From Trypanosoma brucei gambiense DAL972 (lineage: Eukaryota > Euglenozoa > Kinetoplastea > Trypanosomatida > Trypanosomatidae), in contig NC_026744.1 of assembly GCF_000210295.1 (NCBI RefSeq), positions 3,720,001 through 3,784,000 on the forward strand: a DNA stretch of 64,000 nt. The letters are read 5' to 3'. This document shows positions 10,132-22,356 of the stretch, piece after piece. The notes beneath the pieces are model-generated. The model saw nothing but the letters and a program-made list of their open reading frames with translations, searched no databases and was not told where the DNA came from. Numbering within the stretch: position 1 is the stretch's first letter; each line of letters opens with the position of its first letter. The position numbers were made by a program, and so were the translations under genes.

Positions 10132-11682
10132 ATGGACAGCATCACTGCAAACGATTACGATACGGAGTCAATGAAAGGTTTGTACAATGTCACACTCGAG
10201 GTTACAAAGTCCCCCTCCGGGGTCCATAGTGACAACAATGGTGACGCCGATGAGGCAGAAACCAATAAAGGCTACAAAAATGTCAATCCAGATTGTGTGA
10301 ATGCATTAGCCGCCAATAACTCTCGCAAGCAGGAGGAGAAGTACCTCGCGATGTTTAACGATTTTAATTCACACAATCTACTCGATGTCCCAGATTCTGC
10401 GAGTCCGCCAAGATATCAACCAACTCTCTCAGGTGTGGATTACACCTTTTCCTACGTGGGGTCATCCCCCTTCGCCTCTGTTGTGCAAACAAACGATGCA
10501 GATGGTACCCCGGAAGGAAGAATGGAGCCGCTTTCAGACGCGTACCCTTCTGCTAACGGAAACGCACATCAGTCGTCGGCAAATGAACCGTCAAACAATG
10601 CGCCCTGCGTTTACGCCTCCATTGAAACATCTCCACTGCAAGGCCGTCGTCTTAATTTTCGAGCGTTTCTCACGAAGAAAACCGTCCCCACTTCGATTAT
10701 GAAAGAGGGCCAGGCTGGAGTGTTTGTTGGGCAGCTTCCTTCCACTTACACGGAGGAGGATACTGCTGCGTTGCTACGGGCGATTGGTGACGACGCGGGT
10801 GTACCAGTTCACGTACGAGACGTGAAGAGTCACAACCAAAGCCGTACATGCGCCTTCGTAACAGTCAATCAAGGGGCTCTGCAGGTGCTACTTGGCTATT
10901 CGAAGCGTGTTTTGTGTGATTCCGTTTGCGTATGGGTTGTAGAACCTGAGAAGGCACAGTATCTGAAGGACTTTGTAGATGGATTGGTGCGGGAGCGATT
11001 GCGTGGCGTCCCGAAGGCAGCACTTGTGTTGGAACAACTCACACCGCAGTATGTAAGAGGGCAGGCTAGTGGCGGAAAGGAGTGGAAAGGTGCAAGTCCC
11101 CATGGAAGAGATGTTATGGGTCCTGTGGATGGTTTCTTTATGGCAATGCCCACTATGATAACTTCCACCGCTCCTCCACCACCGCCGCCCAATGGCTCCG
11201 AAGGCCAAGTTGTCGCAGGCACTCATATGCCGATGAGTGTTTTGATGCCTTCGTGGGGAGCCGTCCAGCAAACGGCGGGAAGACGTCCCACCGGTGCTCC
11301 TAACGGGTCGCAGGTGGTGGGTGCATTTCCTGGTGCTAATATTTATGGTAATCCAGGTGCTTGCTTTATTGCGGTACCTCCACCAGGCCCTGTTGCGGCT
11401 CGTTCACAGCAAGTGAATCTTTGCGTGATGGCCCCGGGTACGGGCGCTATGCAACCGGTGCCATATGTAACAAATTATGCCGGTGGAAATATGTACGCCC
11501 AAGCCGCCACTGCTGGTAGTGCCCCTGCTACGGTAACTATGCAACAGGCGGGTACGAGTGCATCACCCGTGCAAGTTGGAATGGGTGGTTTCGGCCAGCA
11601 GGTTGCAGGTGGCTCTACCGTATATTTGCAATCCGTCCCACCTTATGCGTTACATCAGGTATTGCAGCAGCCGCAACAATAG
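10132..11682 (+). CDS. RNA-binding protein with one RRM and a low-complexity C-terminus
   Basis: 516 aa. Residues about 1-190 are polar and disordered. An RRM begins near residue 195 (AGVFVGQLPSTYTEEDTAAL), with RNP2-like VFVGQL and RNP1-like RTCAFVTV, ending near 285. After a short charged segment the last 200 residues are rich in Gly, Ala, Pro, Gln and Met, including a proline run TAPPPPPPNGS and repeated QQ/GG units, which is prion-like and typical of RNP-granule proteins. I recognise it as a trypanosome single-RRM regulator but cannot name the member. Immediately downstream lie 13.6 kb without a gene. Very long 3' UTRs are known for some trypanosome RNA-binding regulators, so the mRNA may be unusually long. 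Confidence 0.9.
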   Translation: MDSITANDYDTESMKGLYNVTLEVTKSPSGVHSDNNGDADEAETNKGYKNVNPDCVNALAANNSRKQEEKYLAMFNDFNSHNLLDVPDSASPPRYQPTLSGVDYTFSYVGSSPFASVVQTNDADGTPEGRMEPLSDAYPSANGNAHQSSANEPSNNAPCVYASIETSPLQGRRLNFRAFLTKKTVPTSIMKEGQAGVFVGQLPSTYTEEDTAALLRAIGDDAGVPVHVRDVKSHNQSRTCAFVTVNQGALQVLLGYSKRVLCDSVCVWVVEPEKAQYLKDFVDGLVRERLRGVPKAALVLEQLTPQYVRGQASGGKEWKGASPHGRDVMGPVDGFFMAMPTMITSTAPPPPPPNGSEGQVVAGTHMPMSVLMPSWGAVQQTAGRRPTGAPNGSQVVGAFPGANIYGNPGACFIAVPPPGPVAARSQQVNLCVMAPGTGAMQPVPYVTNYAGGNMYAQAATAGSAPATVTMQQAGTSASPVQVGMGGFGQQVAGGSTVYLQSVPPYALHQVLQQPQQ

Positions 11683-11738
11683 GGGGAAAGTGTGCGTGTG
11701 AGTGAAAACCTGCCCTTCGTCCTTTCGACTCATGTTTG

Positions 11739-11774
11739 CGTATATATATATATTTATATGTGTGTGTGTGTGTT
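11739..11774. repeat. (TA)n/(TG)n repeat
   Basis: TA units pass into TG units 57 nt after the RRM stop codon, the same arrangement as behind the E2 gene. Confidence 0.8.
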
Positions 11775-12389
11775 TGCGACATTTGATGGTGGAAACTATT
11801 TTGACACGAAACGCTTTTCTTTTCTTGACTGTATATTTACGTGATCGTACACCACTTCTTGTGCTTTTGTTTTTGTTTTTCTTGTTATTTATGATTCGAA
11901 CAGTATTTGGGAAAGTTTGTTGGTTTGTTTGTTTTTTGTCGATATTGCTTTTTGGGAGTATTTTTGTTTTTTTTTTGTAGAAAATGATACTAATGCTAAA
12001 CACAAGGGATATTTGTAAATACAGCAAAGATATGAAGTCGAAACAATAACAAAGAAAAAAAGCTTAAAAAAAAAATCACTCTACCAGTGTGAGCATCTTA
12101 CAGAGTTTGGAGCAGTCGTAAATTTCCTCTTTTATTTGGTTGATTAAATCATTTGTCCTTTTTTTTTTCTTTGTCTCACTTCTATTTTTTCTTTATTTCT
12201 CGTTGAAAGAGGACAGAGACGAGAGGAATTCGCTGCTCTAATGATGTTGGGTGACTCAAAGGAATTGTGATTTCTTTTTTTTTCCTTTTTTCCTTTTTTT
12301 TCTTCGTTACCTTATTTGAATGGGAAAGGGAGGGAAAGGATGAGCGTTTGAAATGAAGGAGAGTTGAGTCTGACTCCCCCATTCCTTCA

Positions 12390-12426
12390 AAATATTATTT
12401 AAAAAAAAAAATGACAAATAATATTT
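12390..12426. repeat. Inverted repeat, 11-bp arms
   Basis: AAATATTATTT at 12390-12400 is exactly complementary to AAATAATATTT at 12416-12426, with a 15-nt A-rich loop. All-AT, so it could be chance. Confidence 0.6.
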
Positions 12427-12957
12427 AATAACTAATAAATGATAAAGTGAAGAAAAAAATGGGGATAACTTTTTTTTTTTTAAACAAAGTCAAGAAAGAA
12501 AACCGGAAAGAAAATATCGACAATAGTGAACACGCTGCCTGTCGATTTTTTTTTCTTTCCTTCTTTTCTTTTCTTTTCTTTCATTTTCCTATTTTCTTGT
12601 GAGGGATTTGTGACGGTGGGGACATCACCCCAACTATGGGAACCGTGGGATATAATTTGGGAAGTGAAATAAATAAATAAATAAATGGAAAAACTCATCG
12701 CACTGTTGTGGATAAAAACAATACCAATGGAGTGAATGAGTAAATTGAAAAAAAATCAGATTTAAATAAATAAACAAAGGAATGGGGGAGAATGAAATTA
12801 AAATAAGGGAAAAAACAAAAATCATCCCGACAGCGCTTGAGTGGGTGAAGACGAAGTTAAAGCATAATTAATGGGAGAAGGGAAGAGGGAAAAAATCAAT
12901 GGCGTACGGAATATATAAATAAATTTAATATGTAAGTTGTAAGATGATATATAAATA

Positions 12958-12961
<4 letters not shown>

Positions 12962-12988
<27 letters not shown>

Positions 12989-12989
12989 T
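12962..12989. repeat. (TA)n dinucleotide repeat
   Basis: About 13 TA units within an AAT-rich region. Confidence 0.8.
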
Positions 12990-13133
12990 AACACATACAA
13001 AAAAGGGCAAACGTAAAGTGAGGCGTATGTGTATGTTTTGTATACGTGGAGTGCGGTAGCTTTGGAATGAACGAGAGGGAAAAGGAAAACAAGAAGCGAG
13101 TCGGTGGGTGTACACAACAACAATATAAAAGAG

Positions 13134-13168
13134 AAATAATAATAATAATAATAATAATATATATATTT
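13134..13168. repeat. (AAT)n plus (TA)n repeat
   Basis: Eight or so AAT units run into TATATATAT. Confidence 0.8.
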
Positions 13169-15163
13169 GTATAAATATGATAGAAAGTGTGATGAAAGGG
13201 AAGTGGTGCTGGTGCTTATTCGTTTAGGTTTTTCTTTTCTCTAAAAGTTTTCCACTTGTTTGGTTTTGTAAACTCAATGATGCACATAATTGAAGTGTGA
13301 CAACAGTTTTGAGCCGGCTATCTTTTTTTTTGTTTTGCACACTAGTGGAGGAAAAGAAATTGAGGACAAGAATATGCAAGTTTCACACAAATACACAAAT
13401 AAATAGTTAAAGCGTGCACATTTACAAAAAAATATGAGAAAAGGAAGCCCTGTCCTCATCAATTGTTATCTTTATTATTGTTATTATTATTTTTTTCCCC
13501 CTTAGCGTTGCTTTCTCATGTCTTCTCTTTTTTTCTTTTTTACTCTTTTTACTTTTTTTTACTTTTTTTTTAAAAAATATTTTACTTCTTCATTGTATTT
13601 GCCTCTGTTCGTTCACACCTTTCTTTTACTTTTTTTTTTTTCTCCCCGTTCGTGTTTTTTTTTTTTTTGACTGCTTACGCTTTCTTTTGTTTTTGTTTTT
13701 TGTTATATTATTTTGGTTGAACGTATAACTTCTTCGCGTTGTCGTATACCATATGACCAGAAGAAAGGAGAATTAAAGGAAAAAAGAAAAATAAAAATAA
13801 AATAAAAGAAAAGAAAGGACGCTTTCATTTTTTTTTTCCCCCTTTCCTTTTCTTTTGCAATCCCTTTTTTCTTTTCTTTTCTCTTTCCATTTTTTTTTCT
13901 TTGCTGTGTTTTTTTTTTTTTTACATTTCCTTCACATTTTAAGAGATGAGAGAAGGAACGAGTTAGTGATGTAATATGAAAAAAGAGGAAAAAAGAAAAC
14001 AATATTGACGAGAGGATATATATATATATATATATGCTTTGAATGAAAAAAAAAAATAAAGTAATGATTAAAAAATCACTGATTTTATTATTACTATTAT
14101 TATTACTGTTATTATTATTATTATTACTCATATCAGCTTACTCATAGTTGTCGTTGACTGTGTTTTGTTTCTTATTATTTTTATTTCCGTTTGATACACT
14201 TTTGGACCGATGGAAGAAAAAAAAAAAAAGAAAATAAGTGAAACAAAAAGAGAGAATTTCTCACTCTTTGTTTATTTTACTTTACATACTTTTTCTCTTT
14301 TTCTTTTTTTTTTCCTCAAATTTTTTTGTTAAAATTCTTCTCTTTCTGTCATTGTGTTCCCATGAAACCGTGTTGGTAACACTGACAAAAAAAGAAAGGG
14401 GATTATTTTATATTTACCAGGGAGAAAAAGAAAAAAAAAAGGTAAATGACAATGAAGCAACAGATGAAAACAGAAGCAACAAAATATAGATAAAAAGAAG
14501 GAAAAAAGAAAAAGAAAAAAAAGAGAAGAGAAAAAAAGAGAAAGAACTTTTAGGACAAAACATGAAACAAAGCAAAAAAAAAAGAAAAGAAAAAATGAAA
14601 AAAAAAAGAGAAAAACACGTTTGTATTTAATAATGGGGAAATGGAGTCCCTTTCTTTTCATTTCATTTCTTTCCTTCTTTATTCTCTCTCACATAGATGG
14701 ACAGTACGAGATATGCATTCACAGCAAACCGAAAAAATAAATAAATAAAACAACCACTAATGATAATAATAACAGCGACAGCTAAATATATTAGTTTATG
14801 TTGCTTTTTTTCTTTTTTCTTTTTTCTTTTTTCTTTTCTTTTTTCTTTTTTTTTTTGTTTTTAACACTTTAACTCACTCTTTCACTTTTCCTCTTGTGTT
14901 ATATATTTTTACATTTTTATATTTTGAAAATTTTTTTTTAAAAAAAATGCGCGGGCCCCCCCTTTTATTAAAGTTCCACCCCCCATTTCCCTTTCCACTG
15001 GCCTTCTTTTTTTTTTTTTTCTAAAGGAGGAAAAAAAGCAACATTAACAACAACAACAATAAAAAGAGAGAAGTGAAGGAATGAAAATGAAAATGAAATA
15101 AAAGGAGGTGCGTGTGTTGGGGGTTTGGGGGAGGGAAAATGAAATTTCAGTTTTTGGGCCCGT

Positions 15164-15259
15164 GCTTCACCTCAAACAAAAATAAAAAAGAGAGGAGGAA
15201 AATGTTTCTTTCTTTTTTTTCTTCCTCCTCTCTTTTTTAATTTTTGTTTGAGGTGAAGC
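15164..15259. repeat. Long inverted repeat, 37/38-bp arms with 21-nt loop
   Basis: The left arm 15164-15200 starts GCTTCACCTCAAACAAAAAT and the right arm 15222-15259 ends ATTTTTGTTTGAGGTGAAGC. Read base by base, the arms are complementary throughout except for one extra A in the right arm. The loop is 15201-15221. As RNA on either strand it would form a near-perfect 37-bp hairpin. Mixed-sequence ends (the GCTTCACCTC block) rule out simple-repeat coincidence. Confidence 0.93.
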
Positions 15260-15883
15260 AAAAATAAAAAAATAAAAAAGAATAATAATAATAATAATAA
15301 CAACAACAACTATTATTATTACTGTTAAAAAAGGAGAATTTTTTTTCTTTTTTGGAGAGATGGAAGGAAGGGAAAATATTTTTGTGTTTTATGTTTGTGG
15401 GTGTGTGCGTTTTGATGTTCTTATGTCGTTTTTTTGTTTTTTGTTTTATTTTGTTCCCCTTTTGTATACTTATTTATGTAATGGAAGTGGAGAGGAAAAG
15501 AATGAGGAGAGAGGTGAATAAAATAAAAATAATAAAAATAATAAAAAATAATAACACAACGTTATATCAAATGCAATGGAAGAGAGAAACAAGAGGAAGG
15601 GGGAAAAAAATGAAAAAAAAAAGGAAACACACATTTTTTGAACATGCACTTGAACGCTTGAATGAATAAGCGGATGTATGAATACAAATTAAAGAAAAAA
15701 AAACAGGTGGAGTATATGAAAAATATGAATGGAGAAAATGAAAGACATGTTGAATTCGTTGAATTGTATTTGGTTGAAATGAAATGAAAAGAGAAGAAAA
15801 GATGTACGTATGAATGAATGGATGATTGAAAGCATTACATTGACGAAAGAAAGAAAAGAGAGAAAAGTATACGAGAAAAAAAA

Positions 15884-15903
15884 ACACACACACACACACA
15901 TGA

Positions 15904-15940
<37 letters not shown>
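15884..15940. repeat. (CA)n followed by (TA)n
   Basis: About 9 CA units then a short spacer and about 16 TA units. Confidence 0.85.
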
Positions 15941-15943
<3 letters not shown>

Positions 15944-16278
15944 CTTTATACATTTGTATATGTTTATATAAATGTGTATGTATCAAACAAACAAACAAAA
16001 GAAAGTAAATATGTGATGGAGAGGCAGATCAAATTGAAGGAAATATTGCGAATGTTTCAGCAGAGAATAAAAACTGGAAAACAAAAAAAACAAAAAGAAA
16101 AAGGAAAAAGGAAAAAGAAAGAAAGAGAGGGAACGGAACAGCAATAGCACCCATATACACATACACAAACAGAAAAAAAAAAGAACAAAAGAAAAACAAA
16201 GGCAGAAACAAGAGCGATTAACAGAGACATTTTTTTAAAAAAAAAGAGAAAGAAAGAAAGAAGGAAAGAGAAAGAAAA

Positions 16279-16312
16279 TTTAAGTTGAAAATTTTTTTCT
16301 TTTCAACTTAAA
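16279..16312. repeat. Perfect 13-bp inverted repeat
   Basis: TTTAAGTTGAAAA (16279-16291) pairs exactly with TTTTCAACTTAAA (16300-16312) across an 8-nt T-rich loop. Confidence 0.85.
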
Positions 16313-17422
16313 ACGTTTGTGGTGACGGCTGTGAAGGAAAGTAATAATAATGAGATGGATGATGGAAGGGAGCCCAACGTGGAGATGAAAAGAGCGTTTT
16401 ATTTTGTTTTAATTTTTCCTTGAACACTGAAGGGGGAGGGAAGCTTCTTTTTTTTCTTTTTATCTTTAAATAAGTATCAATTAGATAATGGAGGGACGAG
16501 TTTATTAATATAAATTCTGTAGAAGGATACAGAACGACAAACTAATTGAAATATGAAAGGAAAAAAAATGAAAATAATAACAATAATAATAATATTAAGG
16601 TAGGAGAAAGTCAGTTATTTACAAATTAATCAAACGTCTCACATGCACCTCACACATTGAAAGGAAGGAAAGTAAATAGATCAATTAATTACTTAATTCA
16701 AAGGCCGATGGAAGTGAAAGGAGTGAAGGAAAAAGAAAAATGAAATAAAATAACAAAGACAGAAAAAAGAAAAAGACCAAACAAAAGAAGTGGTGTTGCG
16801 TATATTTGTACCGAATGGGAAGCCAATGGCGCAGGCGGTGAGTTGAAGGGGACTTTTTTTTTTTTTGTGGAAGTTCCACCTTTTGCTCTTGCTTATTTTT
16901 TTTTTTTAAAAAGATTTTAAATGCCTTTATTTTTCTTTTTTCTTTTTCTTCTTCTTCTTCGTTTTGTCACGTTGATATTATCAACTTCACCGTCCGTTTC
17001 GCTATTTTTGTTTTGTCTTCCTTCACTTCCTTTCCGTCAAAACGTTAAGCGGCAAAGCGAAAACAAAAAAAAGGTGTGGGGATGGGAGTGGGAAAAAAAA
17101 AATGGAAAATTTTCGTGAGAGTTTTTTTTTTGTGGGAGAATTATAATATTTGGTGGAAATTTTCTTTTTTTCTTTTTGTTTTTTTTTTAATTTTGTAAGT
17201 TGAACGAAACAATATATATATATATTTCTATGGATGAAAATGCGCATACAAAAGTGCATCGTAATTTTTGAAAATATGAGGGATAATAGGAAAAGGATTT
17301 TTTTAAAAAAAGAGAAGAGAAGCGTAGGGAATAGCTACTTTTCTTTTTCTTTTTCTTTTTTATTTTATTTTTCGTTGTAACATTAAACTATTTGAAGAAA
17401 CTAAAGCGATGGGAGGGGAATA

Positions 17423-17423
<1 letters not shown>

Positions 17424-17460
<37 letters not shown>
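17424..17460. repeat. (AAT)n/(GATAAT)n repeat
   Basis: Seven AAT units followed by several ATGATA units. Confidence 0.75.
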
Positions 17461-18217
17461 GAGAGAAAGAGATATGGAGGAATAGATGAGAGATAAATTT
17501 TGCATTTTATGCGTATGTGTGAAGGAGATGGGAGAGGTGTGAAATATAAATTTATAAATAAAGGGAAATGGACCAAAAGGAGAGAGAGGGGTTGGAACAG
17601 AGGAGGAGGAGGAGGAGGAAAAAAAAAAAAAAGAAGACAGGAAGAATAAAAATACAATTAAGAGGAAAACCTGAGGGATAGCAAAAAATATATCAACAAA
17701 GAAACAAAAAAAAACAAAAAAAATAAAATGCTTGATTGCATGACATAATATGAACATGCAATACTTTGATGGATTTTTCTTTTTCTTTTTTTTTTTCTTT
17801 GGAGGGAGAGGTGTATGGGAGTGGGGTTCGCCTATCTTTTTGTTTAGTTTTGTACGCCATTCCTTTTTATTTTTATTTTGTTATTTACTTATATTCATTT
17901 ATATTGTTGTATTTTTCCATTTGTACGCCATATGCACGTGTGAGATACGCACTCACATTTTTGGCTCCCACTTGTTAATTTCGTTCTTGTTTTTTTTTTG
18001 TTTGTGTGTGTGGCTCCTTTTCCGCCCTCTTTTCTTTTCTTTCCCTTTTTTTTTGTTTTTTGCATTTGTGTGACTCATGCTGCTGCTTTGAATATCACAT
18101 TTTTTTTTTTGTGAATCTGTAGAGTCGAAGACGGTGAGATGATGATATCAAAGAAAAAAAAAGAAAAGGGAAAACAAAAAAAATGTTAATGAAAAAAATG
18201 TATTGAAAAAAAAAAGA

Positions 18218-18338
18218 GAAATACAAAAAAGGCACAAATGGAAATTAAGTCACGGAGGAAGTGGCTGTGTTAAGTTTTGTTTTCCTTTTGGCTCTTATAA
18301 ATATATGTTTGCATTATATTGTGCCTTTTTTGTATTTC
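18218..18338. repeat. Inverted repeat, 20-bp perfect arms with 81-nt spacer
   Basis: GAAATACAAAAAAGGCACAA (18218-18237) is the exact reverse complement of 18319-18338. The arms are prolonged outward by a poly-A run on the left and a poly-T run on the right, so pairing could extend to about 30 bp with one or two mismatches. Confidence 0.88.
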
Positions 18339-19876
18339 TTTTTTTTTTTTGTTAGGGAGTTGCTTTTTATTTTCCTTATTTTGGAGAGTCTCTGGAAAGA
18401 AAAAAAAATAACAATCGAAATGGGTGAATAGCGGAAATCGACAGTGCATGAAAAAATAGAAAATGAAAAAAAAAAAGGAAAATGAGATTCATTTGAGGAA
18501 ATATTTCGAAAAGAAAAGATTTGGTACATTACGGCTTCTCATTTGTGTTATGTTTTGAAGTTGATGAAAGCACAGACATGTAAGTGTGTGCTTAAAGATG
18601 TATATATTTATATATTTATATATGAATGGAGGATTTTTTTTTTTTCCAAGAGAAAAATCATTATTGTGGAGGTCACGCACCGCTTCCTTTTCTTGTATAT
18701 ATTTGTATTGAAGAAAAAGAAAATGGAAATGGAAATCCATACGGTTGCTTATAATATAAATATGGACGACAGGGCAGAAGATATAACATTGATATGAAGG
18801 AGAGAGAAAGAGAAAAAGAAAAAAAGAAAGAGAAAGGAATGTGATATTATTTTATCATATAGTACACAATGGTGAAATGCATTGTCGTCCGCTTCTTCTT
18901 TCTTTCTTTTTTTTTTAAAAAAACTGTTTGTTTGATTTCTAATTTTATTCCTTAATGTGAAGCGATGCCACAGGCCTCGTTTTTTTCTTTTTCTTTTTCT
19001 CCTTTTTTTTTCGTGCTTTTTAACTTTCGCTACTCTTTCATTGCTTCTGTTGCTGCTGTCGTCAATATCATGCTCGCTTTTTTTTTTTTCAAATTAATTC
19101 TCTTCCGCTACGGTGGGGCGGGCGGTGCCGCGTATCCCCTTCAACTTTCCAACATTTTAAGCGGTTCCTTCAAAATATATTTTTTAAAAATGAAAAAATG
19201 AAAAAAAAAATCAAGAGAAAACAGAAATGGAAATGTGAGAGAAGGGGGAGGGGGGAAAAAAAAAGAAGAAAAGGCACCACCACGCTTTTGGATATCCGCA
19301 CATGACTGATGTGCGTTTCTTTTTTTTTTTTTGCTGTGATAGGTTTATTATTATTATTATTAATATTATTAATATTACCATCTTTTTCTTTTTTTAAAGA
19401 AAAAACTTTTTCGCTCTTCGCTCCTTTGAATAATATGCTAGCGGGAAGCGAAATATGTCCATTGTTCCTTTTGTTTCTTGCTTCTGTACGTGTTTTCTTT
19501 CCCCCCCTCTTTTTTATTGCTTTGCTTCAGTAGGAAAATTAGTGGAGGTTGAATATATATTTCAGTTCGGAAGAAGAGGAGGAAATAAAATATGAAATGA
19601 AATAAAAAATGAAATGAAAATTAAATTAAATTTGAGCAGAGAGAGGCTCCAAGGGAAGTAAATAAAATTAAGAAAACAACAACAACAACAACAAAGAATG
19701 AATGATTTAATTAATTAACATAAATGAATAGGAGAGGAGTCAGGTGAGAAGATGGGAAGGAAGGGTAAAAGATTTGAATAAATCGGAGAGATTTATCCGT
19801 TTGGTTGTTTTTGGAGAAGCGAAACTTTAAACTCTTTTCTTTCCTGATTTGTTTTTTTCTCCTGTACATTGTTTTC

Positions 19877-19878
<2 letters not shown>

Positions 19879-19909
<31 letters not shown>
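19879..19909. repeat. (TA)n dinucleotide repeat
   Basis: About 15 TA units followed by GTATTCTTTATGTATGTATG. Confidence 0.85.
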
Positions 19910-19913
<4 letters not shown>

Positions 19914-21923
19914 TCTTTATGTATGTATGCATTTATGTATTTGCTTCATCTTCTGCAGGCCCATCCATCCATTCATCCATCCTAAAATGAAAGTAATATA
20001 TAAATATTGCAAACAGCAAAAGGAAAATAATTTTATATAAATTTTTGTTTTTTTTTTTCGTGTGGGGGTGTATGCTGATGAGATTTTATATTGCGTTTTG
20101 GTGCTCAATCAACACCACCACAGCTGGTGGAGAGTTTTTTTTTTAGAGGAAAAAAAAAAGAAAGCAAAAAAGAGAAGAAAAGAATAATAATAATAATAAA
20201 GAGTGTTTTGGGGGAAATGGAGAGAATTAAAAAATAAGAAGAAATAATACCAGTGAGTTGCATGGGATTGTGGTACATAAATTATTCCGTAGCGATATTT
20301 CTTTTTTTTCTTTTTTACATTTTAATTGAAGGGCTGCCGCACAGACGCCTTCCTTTTATGCCTTTGGACTACAATAATTTATGGAGTTTCACTTTACTTA
20401 TTTTTTTTGGTTTTTTTGTTTTGTTTTCGGTGGAAACAATCCGTTGTTATAATTATAAATAAGTGACTGTGAACAGGAGGTGTTATTTTATTAATTTTCT
20501 CATTACTGTTGTTGTAAATGTTTATTACTGTTTTCTGTTTTGCATCGCTTGGGTGTTGTGTGTTTGTGTGTGGTTTATTTGTATTTGTTTCGGAAGCATA
20601 TAAATATAAGTTTTTTTTTTTTAAAAAAGAATAAATTTATTTGTATTTTGTTACTGTTTTTTTTCCCCCCCCTTTGCTTCCGCTGTTGTTGTTATTGCTG
20701 TTGTTCGGTTTTACATCCCTATGGCACGACGTTAAGCAAAATTTTTATTTTTCGATTCAAACGATTCTTCAGACGATTTCTTCGTATGCTTCTTCCATTT
20801 TCCCTAATCGCTTTTTCATGTCTGTTTTTGTTCGTTTTTTTTTTTACTTCACTGATCGCTCACTACTTCCGCTTCCCTCTTCCCTCTTTTCTCTTCTCCA
20901 TTACTTTTTATTTTTATTATTTTATTTTTATTATTTTATTGTTATTATCAATATTATTATTATTATTATTATTACTGCTCGCATATTGCAGGGGTTTGAG
21001 CGAGGAGAAAAGGAGGAAAATAGTATAAATATATATAAATATATTTATATATTTATATATATTTCAGAGTGGTTGTGCACTTTAGGGACATCGTCTCGTT
21101 TTCGCATCTCCTCCCACCCTCCCCCCCACAAAAAAAAAATTATGCAAATTTACGTCGCTGCTGTTAACTTCCTTTTTTTGTTTTTTTTCTTATATTCATT
21201 CCTTATTTCATTTAAATTATATTGTAACCGTCTTACATCATTATTAGTGTCGTCATTACTATTATTATTATTATTATTACCGTTGAGTTGTTGTTGTTGT
21301 TGTTGTTCTTTGTGTGTTTATTTATCCATGAAATGTTACTGTTACTATTACCTGATGTTCGTTGATGCCGTCTCTGTTTTTTTCTTCTGTTTCTTATGTT
21401 TTATTTTCTTCTTTTTTTCCCCCCTTTTTTTTTTCCTCCTCCCCGCCATTACCCGTTGATTTGTTATTTCCGGCTCCTCCAACCTGCCGTAAACAACTAT
21501 TTCTCTCTCTTTTTTTTCTCTCTCTCTCTTTTTTTTTTTGATTTATTATTTCGTTCACTGCCATCTTTTCTTTACCTTTTTAGTTTTTTTTTGTTTTCCA
21601 TTCCGTTACTTTGTGTATTTGATGCCGCTGCCGCTTTTGGAGGAAGGACAAATAACCCAAGTGGTGTGATGATTATCATCACAAAAAGTAATAGTAATAT
21701 CAATATTTGTCTTTTTTGTTATTATTAATAATTAAGAGAAAAAAGTTATCATTTTTTTTCTTGGTTTTTGATATTGAGTGGTATGGGAAAGCTGAATATA
21801 TATATATATAGAAATATAACTCTCGAAAGCGAAGAATCGAAACGGTACATGAAACTTAAGATCATTTTCTTCTTTTTTTTTAATTTGTTTTTTACTTTTT
21901 TCCTTCTTCTTTCACATATACAT

Positions 21924-21927
<4 letters not shown>

Positions 21928-21960
<33 letters not shown>
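21928..21960. repeat. (TA)n dinucleotide repeat
   Basis: About 15 TA units immediately before the palindrome cluster at 22 kb. Confidence 0.8.
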
Positions 21961-21962
<2 letters not shown>

Positions 21963-21990
21963 GTAAGTGTATTTTTATGTATGTGTGTAA

Positions 21991-22004
21991 CCCTTATATA
22001 AGGG
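21991..22004. repeat. 14-bp perfect palindrome
   Basis: CCCTTATATAAGGG. Its inner 12 bp coincide with the CArG-box consensus of MADS-box factors, which is probably chance in this organism. Confidence 0.8.
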
Positions 22005-22211
22005 CTCGGAGGAAAAAAAAGTAAAAGATAAAATAAAATAAAATGAAAAGAAATGCAATGGAATGGAATGAAATGAAATGGAAAGAAGTAAATTAAATGA
22101 GTGGAGGAAAATTTATAAAGTTGATTACTTTGGTTTTTTTATATTTATTTATCGTTTGGTACGTGTGCGTGCATGCGTGTGAGGTGTGCTGTCCCAGAAC
22201 ATAACATATCA

Positions 22212-22231
22212 TATTATATTATAATATAATA
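22212..22231. repeat. 20-bp perfect all-AT palindrome
   Basis: TATTATATTATAATATAATA, self-complementary over its full length. Cruciform potential, but base composition makes such palindromes less surprising. Confidence 0.8.
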
Positions 22232-22282
22232 AAATATATCTTTGCGTATCTGTTTTTTTTTTGCACACAGGTATATATGAAT

Positions 22283-22331
22283 AAATAAATAAATAATAAT
22301 AATAATTATATATATATATATATATATATAT
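22283..22331. repeat. (AAAT)n/(AAT)n/(TA)n compound repeat
   Basis: AAAT units, then AAT units, then about 12 TA units. Confidence 0.8.
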
Positions 22332-22334
22332 TTG

Positions 22335-22356
22335 GCATTTTTCCTGAAGGAAATGC
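22335..22356. repeat. Short hairpin with 2-nt bulge
   Basis: GCATTTTTCCT pairs with AGGAAATGC over 9 bp with two extra T on the left side and a 2-nt turn. Confidence 0.55.

Noticed and set aside
15164..15259. Terminal inverted repeat of a mobile element
   Set aside because: The arms are only 21 nt apart, so nothing fits between them, and no target-site duplication or transposase is seen.
21992..22003. CCTTATATAAGG, a perfect CArG (SRF/MADS) consensus
   Set aside because: Trypanosomes are not known to have such promoter-bound factors on mRNA genes; a 12-bp AT-rich palindrome in AT-rich DNA can be chance. Kept only as a palindrome.
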